NCBI GenBank assembly: GCA_941918925.1
Contig: OW799233.1
Location: 59,894,841-59,958,840, forward strand
Direction of reading: 5' to 3'
DNA length: 64,000 bases
DNA from: Phyto melanocephala
Lineage: Eukaryota > Arthropoda > Insecta > Diptera > Rhinophoridae
Of the stretch, positions 55,090 through 64,000 are shown piece after piece. A program made the translations under genes and the position numbers. A model generated the notes under the pieces. The model was not told the origin of the DNA. It made no database searches and worked only from the letters and a program-made list of their open reading frames with translations. Within the stretch, counting starts at the first letter, position 1; the number at the start of each line of letters is the position of its first letter.

Positions 55090-57204
55090 ATGTTGGATAC
55101 GGAAGATTTTGAAAGCCTTTTATTGTATTATGGACGATCAGAGTTTTTTCATACTATGCAAAAGACTGCTTTAGATGGCTTGGCACGCTATCCATCACAT
55201 ATTGTATTTAGGCTGTATAATGGCGTAGCTCTTGTTTTGGGAAATCGACCACAAGAAGGTATACGTGAGTTGAATCCTTTAAAGAATGATTCGGATTTAG
55301 GTGTTGGAGCCGTTATCGCCCTTCTTTATGCACATAAGCATTGCAGTGTTGTTGATCGGGATGCAATTACGTTATTGGAGCAACGATTAAAAGATGATCA
55401 AAGCAGAGGAAGCGTTAATAGTTTTTACAATGCATCTGTCTTTCTTTTCCTTGCAAAGAATTTTAAAAAGGCTCGCGAATATGCCGATAGGGCGCTTCAA
55501 CTCGAAAGCCAGCATGTAGCTTCTATTGTGCTGAAAGCGTGGGCAGAAATGTTTCAAGCTGTTGGCGTCGTTAGTGGAAGTATATTAAACACTTTGGAAC
55601 AGATGTTGGCTAAGAACGGTAAGAGTATAGATTTAACATTAGCTCTGGTGCGTTGTAATCAACTAAGAGGGGAATACGAAAACGCCATAAACAATCTTAA
55701 TAGGCTTTCTGTTCGATTTCCACAACTCAATATACCCTTAATTGAAAAAATGAACATTCAGTTAGCAGCCTTAGATTGGGATCATTCTTATGAAACAGCT
55801 CTACGAATAATTAACTTGGAACCAACTAATATACCAGCATTACAAGTTAAAGCTTTATTGTTAATTATACGAAAAGGGAATATAAAAGGTGGTATTTCTA
55901 CCTTGCAGCAGTTACTTGTTGCCACTGAGCGCGTCGAGTCTAGTAATTCAAAAATGCTTTTGAAGATATGTCAGCTATTTGCTCGCATATGTTCTCGTAA
56001 TGCCGAATTGTTATCGTTAACGCTGCGATTTATTGACAAACTAATACAATCTAACCCATCTGGTGTAGAATATATCGTCGAATTGGGCAACCAACGCATG
56101 CTATTGGGGAATGTTAAAGAGGCAATGGTATGTTACCGCTCCGCAATCAAAATAGAAAGCAACAACTTAATCGCACTTTGCGGTCTTGCAGCTTGTCAGC
56201 TTTTAGAGCAGAAAGGAGGTGTTGATAACTTACAGCAACAAGTTGAATTTTTGAGCGATTTATGTCCAGATGAAAGCGATGCAATGCTTCTGTACTTACG
56301 AGCAAAAATTTCGCCAAAAAGCGATAATGCCATTGTGTTTTTGGCCAAAGCAACTGAAATTCATTTGCGAAAACTCGAAGGACAAGCTTTTGGGCCTGAG
56401 TACGCCTATATTTTGAATCCAGAATTTTTATTACAGATTGCATCTGAGTTTTTGCACCACTCTCCCGTCCAAGTTAATGTCAAACAGGGATTGAATTTAT
56501 CTCAAGATACTTTGCATCTAACTCTTAAACACTGCATTACTATTTTAGATACAATTCTTAGGTATTGTCCTTCCCACATACAGGCAATATTTATGCGTGC
56601 CAAAGTGCATTTCTTGTCTGGTGAAGTAGTAATGGCAGCCTCGATTTTGCAAAAAATTCTCAATGACATAGATGTAGCTTACACCGATGCATACCTTCTT
56701 CTAGCACAGATTCAAATGCAGCAGCAAATATATCATAAGGCACTTCAAACTCTTGAGTTAGCTCTATCATACAATTTTGCAGTTCGCGAAAACCCCCGTT
56801 ATTACTTACTCTTGGGCATTGGACAGCGCCACCAGCAACAATACGCTGAAGCTCAAAAAAGCTTTATATCCGCAATGAACTTGGTTGGAAATGGGACAAC
56901 CTTGCGAGAACGCATGCAGTCGCCGAGCAGTCGTGCACAAACAGAGATATTAAGTGATTTCTCTGTCGCTGATAAGGTAACTTTGTATTTAGAATTAATT
57001 AGTACTTATAAGGATATCGGCGATAGTCAGGGAGTTTACGAGAGCGAACGTTTACTTCAATGCGCTATGGAAGAATTTAACGAAACGTCTGAGGAAGGAC
57101 GTTTAGTTATAGCTCATGCTGAATTTGTGCTACAAAATGCTAATGTTAACAAGGCTATTGAGCTTCTATCTGCAATACGACCAGGACAATCGTATTACAT
57201 CCAG
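55090..57204 (+). CDS. TTC21B: TTC21B/IFT139, intraflagellar transport complex A subunit, first coding exon
   Basis: 705 codons from an ATG to a donor (CAG followed by GTTTGT at 57205); the frame would stop at 57273 if unspliced. The protein is a chain of TPR-like helices that matches TTC21A/B from its N-terminus: LLYYGRSEFFHTMQKTALDG, then RLYNGVALVLG, GAVIALLYAHKH, NFKKAREYADRALQLES, VKEAMVCYRSAIKIESN, IYHKALQTLELALSYNF, and near the exon end TSEEGRLVIAHAEFVLQNAN. About half of the usual 1,300-residue protein is present; the rest lies beyond the window. IFT139 belongs to the IFT-A particle for retrograde transport in cilia. In flies it would be expected in ciliated sensory neurons and perhaps sperm. 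No stop or frame change is seen. Confidence 0.92.
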
Positions 57205-57523
57205 GTTTGTTTAGTTAAACATTTTTATGATTATAAGCATCTAATTTATGTAAAGAATTTACTAGTATTTTGAGCAAATATAGTGTATTTTTGAAGCACC
57301 AGATGCTCTGTGGCACATACATACATGCATGTATGTATGTATGTATTTAGATAAGCTGGTCAAAATTACATTTTTCACTTGTTCAAATTTAGAAACTTTG
57401 TGGCTTATATGAGACAGGAATCTTAAGAACCTCAGGAGCTTATTACAAGAGGATTTTTAGGCGTGTATGTTTCCATACTTTTTTCGTTAAAAGTATTGAT
57501 ACATTTTTCCAAATTATAATTTA

Positions 57524-57983
57524 CTAGCCTATGCCCGCGACTTCGTCTGCGTAGTTATCGGCACAAAAAGTAGCCTCTGTATGTAATTATTCAGGTTGTT
57601 ATATGTATATTTATTTTTATTTATTTATTTTGGCAAATTTCAATTATGTATGTATGTGTGGCAAATTTCAATTAAATCCGTTTAGTAATTTTTTGAATGA
57701 TTGAGTAAAAATACTAAAACATTTAAACATACAAACTGTTATATTAGTGGAATAGAACTTAATGCAAATATTTAAGACTTAAACATTTTGGATGTTTAAA
57801 ACATTTAAACAACCGACTAAATGAATACAAAACAAAATTTTTCGCATTATTTCGCGAATTCGCTTGATTATTATGATAAAATAGCCTATTTGTTAATCTA
57901 GGTTTTTATCTATCTGTGTGCAAAATTTCATTTAGTTCCGTTCGGCAATTTTTACGTGATTGATTAAAAAATATACAAACATT
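57524..57983 (-). mobile_element. Helitron-like 3' part
   Basis: On the minus strand it ends GACGAAGTCGCGGGCATAGG and CTAG at 57527-57524, followed by T. The body repeats phrases such as GTGTGCAAAATTTCA and TCCGTTCGGCAATTTTTACG on the plus strand. The 5' end was not found; it abuts the LINE tail at 57983. Confidence 0.6.
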
Positions 57984-60960
57984 CACATTTATTATTTATT
58001 TATTAAAACGTATTCATTTTATCAATATCGTTAACAGAGTTATAAAAATTTACATATAGTATTACAACAATTAACATTTGATTAATTAAATAAAGAAAAT
58101 ACTAATATCACAGTTTAAAGGAAAACTTGTTCATAAAAACCTCGTACCAACTTAGAAGTTATAAAAGATTTTAAAACAATCACTGAAATGTGTATTTTTA
58201 AACAAAATACCCTCAGAGGTTGTTCAGAAAATTTCTTTGTATTTCAAAATTTGACCTGCATTCTTCATTAAATGACAGCGTCAGTTCCCTTGTCAATGAA
58301 TTAAATATTTTGAAGTTAAAGTTTCTATGTATTGGGAATTCCGGTTCCCAGATGGAGCGCACAACATGCCAACTGGGCATAAGTGTATACCTGTCATGGG
58401 TTTGAGCTTTTAGTGTCCCTCCTTTTCAACCTAACCTTCTATGTAGAAGACGAGTGGGATATCTAAAAGGTAGATTGTGTATTATTTTCAAATTTTTATT
58501 TTGAATGATTTGCAATTTTTTTGTAAGTATTTAAGCAGCCTTTTAAGACCAGACTTGACAACCATAGGTCATAATCGAACGAATACACATTTTGTAAATA
58601 AAATCCTTGTTCTTTATATTAAGTTTATATCTTCGGTAAATTAAGGTGTATAGGATACGGCTACACTTAATTGCCATCTCACGAGTGTGATTAATATGCT
58701 GTTAGAATAAAAGTTGTTTGTCAAGAAATACTCCTAAATATTTTATTTTGTTCCTCCAATGGGATAATTGTTTCCCTAGACGAAAAATATCTAGTAGGAA
58801 AGCGTTTTCGTTATTTGTTGAATGGAAATATAATTGCATGAGTTTTATCATCAATGACTTTTATTTTCCATTTGTCGAAGTATTTACGAATTAATCTAAG
58901 ATTATTTTCCATTTTCCTAATTGTCGCATTTGAAATCTTACCGCAACAAATAAAGGCGCTATCCAATAAGCATAGAATGCTAATTGGCCTATAGCTGGAG
59001 ACTACTTTACGACCCTTTCCAGATTTGTGGATTGAAATTACCTTAGCCATTTTAAAAACATGTGCTCAAACAAAAGTCAAATAGTTAACTTAAGACTTCA
59101 TACACGTAATCGGGCATATTTTTAATTATTATGCTGTTAATCCCACCTAAACCAGGAGATTTATTATTTTTCAACTAATGATTTGACTTTGACCAAATTT
59201 GTAAGTTCAATACTTTTTTCTTTTTCAGTAAGAGTTTGATCAAGGTTAATAATGTATCTTGAAACAACTGAGTCCATTAATGATGAATTGTAAATAGTAA
59301 TGGTATGTGAACTAGCAAATATGTCAGCAACTGCATTTGTTTTTTCGACGGCAGAATTCAAAATTAAACCATTTACATGTTGTTTTTGCCTTTTAAAGAT
59401 TTAGTTAATTTCCAAATTTTTTTTGAACCGGTAAACAGATTTGATATGAATTTCGACCAAGACTCATTTCTGTCTTTATTTAAGTAAAAGTTAAAAAGCC
59501 TGTTTAATTGTTTAAAGATACAATTTAGTTGTATTTTAAAATTGAAATTCCTACATCTTTGCAACTTACGTCTGTATTTGTTTCTCTGGGAAATTAGCAT
59601 TCCACTTATTTCAGAATTTTGTCGTTGCCAGGGGTTTCTATGACCAACTGGTATTTTTGTAGTAGCTTCTTTTACAATAGATATTAGTTTACTTTATGCT
59701 ACATCTATATTATCGGCTCGATTATACAAAGGTAGCATCAAATGATATTCTGTACTTCTCCATAAATGACGCAAGATAGTAGTACATGGTCCGACTGTAA
59801 CATATTTGGATATGTTTCCATTGTTGAAAGGGAAGACAAGAGTTAGTTAAAAAAATGTCTATTGTAGACGGCTTTACTGGACTAACATTCTGTCCAAAAC
59901 GAGTATATGCATTTGAGTAATAAATGTAGTAACTAGATTAAAGGCAATGGCTATAGAGATCATTACCAGCAATATTGTTTGAAAAACAGTTCCAGTGAGT
60001 ATATTGAGCGTTCATATCACCAAATAAAAAAAGTCATTGGAACGTACAGTTAAAGCATCCATATCAGTTTTAAAATTTATGGTATGAGTCACATTGTATG
60101 CAGATGTTTAAATCACAGGGCTCCTATTATTATCACTCGTATCTAAATATTTTAAGCCACAGGCGTATTTATAGTTGATAATTATTCATGTGCAACATTA
60201 TATTTTACTGCGATGAGTATACCTCCGCCATGTGTTGGCCGATTATCTTTATAAATTTTGTAGCCTCCAAGTTTAAAATTATGGTGGGGGTTTAAAAATG
60301 TCTCATTTAAAAGGAGAATGTTAAGTTCCTTGTCATATAAAAATGTTTCCAGCTGTAAAGTTGCTGACTCAGTCGTTATACCTTGAGCATTCCAGCGCAT
60401 AACATCAACATTGTGACACGTTGAAGCATCATTCCCAGCGCTCTTAGCTTGTCGTACTTATTTTAGCACCTTGTGCATCGACAGCATCAAAAAATATTTC
60501 CAACAATTTCTCATTAGAAATATCATCTTCTTCTGTATCATGTTTCTTCTGGGTTTTACTTCTTGTTACATCAGAGTAAAGTACATTACTCTTAGAAGCA
60601 GAGTCACGTGCATAATTTTGGTGACCCCTACCGGGAAATTGGGGCCTATGTGGTGCTTTATTTCTGGCTGTGGTACGTTGACGAATCTCCAAATATTCCT
60701 GACGACACGGGCATTTTGGGTCGTCAGTTCTGTGATTTAAATTTTTAAAATTCTTCCTAGCACAGTTGTAACAATTGAAGATAATTTTTTCACTATTAGA
60801 GACTGTTTAATAGACAATCTGCAAATTCGTGATTACCCGCACATGCTGCGCACACTACTACTCCGTTAAAGTTCCTATCACCGTGACCATACTTAGAGCA
60901 TTTGGTGCATTGAGTTGGGCCTTTGCTGCCATTGAGTGGTTTTCTCCACTAAATGGCAAT
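57984..60960 (-). mobile_element. Third LINE relic (jockey/I type), minus strand
   Basis: The tail is at 57984-58000 (plus strand TTATTATTTATTTATT). Going 5' on the minus strand: RT remnants at 59050-58811 (AKVISIHKSGKGRKVVSSYR, SILCLLDSA), the linker at 59600-59373 and 59361-59164, endonuclease at 60400-60182 (MRWNAQGI, LLLNETFLNP, THGGGILIAV), and ORF1 at 60960-60444 with CCHC-like knuckles (CTKCSKYGHGD, CAACAGNHEFADC). Large internal deletions and frame changes. A different lineage from the LINE at 18240. Confidence 0.75.
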
Positions 60961-61021
60961 ATTACTAATATAAAACGCTGATCTTAATTGTTACTGCAGC
61001 AACACTGCTTACTATCAATAT

Positions 61022-61629
61022 TAGGTCTGTCTGCGTACACATATTTTGCATCATTTTATGCAAAATGTTACAAAATCTTGCAAAATGTTGTCTGCGTACT
61101 CAAAATCTCTTGCAGCGAGAGAGCAAAAAAGAAAATTTTTTGACAGTTGGAAGTTGAGAACTTGCAAAATGTTGTTGGAGAAATTTCTTCTTGCAAGATT
61201 TTGCAACTAGTTTGAACAGCTGTTTTTATTTACTAATTATGAAAAAATTTTTGTGAAACGAAAATAAAAATTGAAATTTAACAATGGCAGAGGTAAGTAA
61301 TTGGAATTGTGCTGATTTTTAACGTTTATAAAATATTATAATAAACAACATTTTACCGTAATGTAAGTGGATTGGAGATGGCAAACCCGATAAAATTAGA
61401 ATTTTTTAATTTACCGCGAGAATTCACTTTTGCGTACACATATGCTAAAACTCTTTTGCTTTGTAATTTCAATTGTTTACACACCGATCAGCTGTTTTCT
61501 TGCAAAATTTTACTGGATACTGTCTGCGTACTTTTTGATATATTTTTAGCCGCCAGAGTAAAATTGGTCTTACCCTCCCAAAAAAATTTACTGAGTATTT
61601 GCTACTGGAAAAGTACGCAGACAGACCTA
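61022..61629 (+). mobile_element. 608-bp TIR element, second copy of the 7714-8315 family
   Basis: The same 17-base inverted ends TAGGTCTGTCTGCGTAC and the same body in the opposite orientation. ATG at 61284-61286 is followed by GCA GAG and a GTAAGT donor at 61293-61298. The two copies are highly similar, so activity was recent. Confidence 0.82.
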
Positions 61630-62101
61630 TTGTTTATATCATCGCGATTAGTATTGTCATCTTTGGTATAAATAAATGTACAAACAAAATAACTGAAAAA
61701 TATAAAAATATACTGAAAAAGTGTTTGCGTTTATTTAGGTATTGATTTAGGGAGTTAATACATTGGCGACGAGTGGTAAAAAAAAATTTCAAATATTTAG
61801 CATTAAATTGCGATAATAAATTCAAGTTGTTTCAGATTGGTGGAAAACCACAAGTTGCATGTGATTGCGGCAGACGCTCGCTAAAAGTTGTGAAACTAGT
61901 AAGTGTGCATTAAATTGCGTGCATTGAATTACTAAAACGAAATTGTACTATTGGTATGTTACCGATTTAATTCGGCATTCTTTAAAAGTACATAAAAGTT
62001 AATCATGCATCTTAAGTGTAGATAGGGTGCATTTAGTTGTTTGAATGGAACAAAGTACAATGACAAATTATTATTTTTTTTCAGTTACTTTATGAGACGA
62101 G

Positions 62102-62500
62102 ATGGCAGAGACTATAACACCTTTTCTTTGTGATGCGATTGAGAAGTCGCTGCTGCGCCACGAATGGAATAAGTGGTTTAGATCATTTTCTCTGTATCTG
62201 GCAGCTGAAGAAATCACTGATTATGTCAAGAAAAAGAATAAACTTTTGCATTTAGGTGACCCACAGCTACAAGAAGTAGTATTTAACAATCCTGCAGCTC
62301 TATGGGAGAAAGTAACAGGTGATGTTATTACTCACGACGTCTTGGTATTGATGCCAAATAAATATTTCTCTCCGAAGAGAAATACAACATTTAAGAGACA
62401 TTTGTTTAGAAATATATATAACTCCCATTGAAGGTGAAAATTTTAACAAATTTTTGCTTCGTCTGCGCTAACAGGTAACAAAGTGTTCATTTGGCAGTAC
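62102..62500 (+). pseudogene. Gag relic of an LTR retrotransposon
   Basis: The ATG frame (109 codons) reads WNKWFRSFSLYLAAEEITDY and LLHLGDPQLQEVVFNN, the gag/capsid-start pattern of insect gypsy-type elements (K02A2.6-like). The frame ends at 62431, but GENFNKFLLRLR follows at about 62436-62470 in another frame, so the gene is broken. Confidence 0.7.
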
Positions 62501-62559
62501 TACATAAAAGTACATAAAAGACAAAATAATAGATTCGTGGGCACCTCTTGATTTAAAAA

Positions 62560-62680
62560 CAAGTAACAGTGCTATATTCATCCGTGCCGAATCTTATATA
62601 CCCTTCACAACGTGTAGTCATGCAATAACAATAGTTTTTATCACCATTCATCTCATGTGAAATACGTACATACATATAAC
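62560..62680 (+). mobile_element. INE-1-like 5' fragment (short variant)
   Basis: CAAGTAACAGTGCTATATTC with the palindrome (ATTCATCCGTGCCGAAT), then the ACCCTTCACAACGTG block, cut at about 62680 where a long-variant INE-1 copy begins. Confidence 0.75.
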
Positions 62681-63700
62681 TAGTAAGAGCACTATATTCG
62701 GCTGTGCCGAATCTTTTATACCCACCACCAATTTTATGTACATTTAAAGCACAATATTTATTATTTTGTTAATCGCTACAGAATAATCTCTTTATAATAA
62801 AATATGTATCACTTTCTTTGTAGAGGGTGGTTAAATTTTAAGGGCCCATGTTGAAGGTGAACCACACCTAAACTTCAACTTTTTTCTTGCATTTCATTTG
62901 ACATTTCTCAATCTCAGACTAACTCAATTTGAACCGTGGAAAGATACGCAATCGAGCAACGCTTTTAAATATTAAAGATTTTTATAAAAATGGGCGTTCA
63001 AATCAAAATGCATTTTGTGCACTACGTTAACGTGGCAAAAGATCAAGCAACCTCGACTCATCATCGTGCCCAACAATTGAGCATTAACAGTGTCATTAAA
63101 AATTTGGACTATCGGATCGAGGTGTGCCGCCTAGGTTGGGGGGGCCATTTGGCCGATATTTTGTTCCATACATAATTGAAGCATACAAATATTATCATTA
63201 TAAAAATAAATGATAATAATTTCATAATAATTTTTAAATTTAGTCTTTCAATGAAAGTGGCCGTTAAAATACGCGTGTCAATAAAGTTTCTGCTAATAAA
63301 CATAACTTAGATATTTCAATATAGTCCTTTAGTATTCCAAAATCTTTATTCATAGAGAAATTACATGAATTTAAGAGGAAAGTTTTATCTACGAAATAGT
63401 GCTAATATATTTTTGTTATCTTATGTTCTCCTGAAGTTATGCCCTATTAAAAATGGGAATTTAGGAAAATTTTGACCTAAGTAAAAATATTTTTATTTAT
63501 TTTCATGTAATAATGGCTAACAAATTTTAAAATTATACAAAACTTATTTCGTTTGAAAATCTTTTAAAAGCAAAATGTTATAGAAGTTTAAAAATCAAAA
63601 TCTTACTAATAAATTTCCCGTTTTAGCAAAATGCTGAGAATGTATATTTTGAATCACCCTGTGGCCCTTAAAATTTAACCACCCTTTACAAAAGAATAGA
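62681..63700 (+). mobile_element. INE-1-like element (long variant), 5' part with mariner
   Basis: Starts with the ATTCGGCTGTGCCGAAT palindrome and the ACCCACCACC block, nearly the same as 33239 onward. A mariner relic at 62823-63686 sits at the same position as in that copy. The 3' part is missing or beyond the recognisable sequence. Confidence 0.7.
62823..63686 (+). mobile_element. Mariner relic with INE-1 fragment inside
   Basis: TA on both sides; ends GAGGGTGGTTAAATTTTAAG and its inverse. It keeps the transposase start in shifting frames and its end (GWGGHLADILFHT at about 63133-63175). A piece of INE-1 core (63240-63370) and unknown sequence follow before the right end. Confidence 0.7.
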
Positions 63701-64000
63701 TAGATAAAAATATAATTTGACTAAAAAATGTATTTTAAATATTCAAATACATATTTTAAATCTACTGATGCACATTTTTTTTTATATTTTTAAATCTATA
63801 ACCTCATAAAACTGTGGGAACAAATATGTACATATGTTTAGAGTTGGGCACAAATTGTTACTCTAGCTAATTTTTTGTCAACAACCTCGGTCATTTTCGT
63901 TTTCACGAACCTTCATTAAAAATCACTTGTGGAATGAAAAAGGTTGTTAGCATGCCATCTAGTAGTTGCTAGTAGAGTCATCTATCTTATCATCTTTATC
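63701..64000. other. Right edge of the window, nothing recognised
   Basis: AT-rich intronic sequence without ends, frames or RNA genes that I can support. Confidence 0.4.

Larger units (their letters stand above)
60965..62510 (+). mobile_element. LTR retrotransposon start with gag relic
   Basis: TTGGCGACGAGTGG at 61764-61777 looks like the primer-binding site of a gypsy-type element. The sequence before it, with TATAAATAAATG at 61668, would be the LTR end. A 608-bp TIR element (61022-61629) interrupts the LTR. Gag follows at 62102. No pol is seen, so the element is truncated at about 62510. Confidence 0.55.
57205..64000 (+). other. TTC21B: First intron of IFT139 (continues past the right edge)
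   Basis: No further IFT139 coding sequence was found up to 64000. The interval is filled with LINE, LTR, Helitron, INE-1 and MITE sequence, like the neighbouring NATD1 intron. A CATACATGCATGTATGTATG microsatellite lies at 57317-57346. Confidence 0.7.

Noticed and set aside
55080..55090. GTAAGT next to the IFT139 start as a splice donor
   Set aside because: It lies directly before the ATG and the protein aligns with TTC21B from the first residues, so a donor there would skip the whole exon.

Overview
The window is a piece of an insect nuclear genome, almost certainly a higher fly (Diptera, Schizophora; a calyptrate such as a blowfly or muscid would fit, but that is inference). The grounds are strong AT-richness, many INE-1/DINE-1-like repeats with fly-type ends, an insect errantivirus (gypsy-type endogenous retrovirus), Helitrons, Tc1/mariner elements and small hAT-like elements, and two spliced, conserved animal genes.

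Only two host genes are visible, both on the + strand. The first is a NATD1-type N-acetyltransferase gene. Exon 1 is at 4630-5040 and the last exon at 54879-54992, joined in phase 0 by a 49.8-kb intron. The second is the intraflagellar-transport gene TTC21B/IFT139. It starts 97 bp after the NATD1 stop, and its first coding exon (55090-57204, 705 codons) is followed by an intron that runs off the right edge. The rest of the window is repetitive or has no recognisable function.

Layout. 1-4569: upstream flank with two TIR elements, an INE-1 copy split by a mariner derivative, and a snap-back MITE. 5041-54878: the giant intron. It holds, in order: TIR elements, two of them nested (5.8-8.4 kb); INE-1 debris (8.5-9.7 kb); an errantivirus with both LTRs, a TACA target duplication and a large gag-pol deletion (9.87-16.08 kb); a DUF7869-type transposase pseudogene (16.5-17.9 kb); a nearly intact jockey-superfamily LINE (about 18.2-22.4 kb); a hAT-like MITE (24.1-24.65 kb); and a second LINE on the minus strand (24.7-53.8 kb) blown apart by nested insertions.

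The insertions in the second LINE are: an INE-1; a Tc1-like element that itself contains a Helitron and a hAT-like element; a 5-kb element with about 500-bp TIRs that contains an INE-1 that contains a mariner; a 13-kb Helitron; and a 2.3-kb TIR element that contains another Helitron and a foldback. The 13-kb Helitron is mostly an array of about 90-100 copies of a 118-bp repeat with higher-order structure. Its ends can be fixed to the base, because removing it restores the interrupted LINE reading frame.

57205-64000 is the start of the IFT139 intron: a Helitron end, a third LINE relic (minus strand), an LTR-retrotransposon start with a gag relic, and INE-1 copies.

The most notable points are the Helitron that has become a satellite array inside a gene intron, a canonical -1 slippery heptamer at the LINE ORF1/ORF2 overlap, and the very tight NATD1/IFT139 gene pair with a polyadenylation signal overlapping the stop codon.
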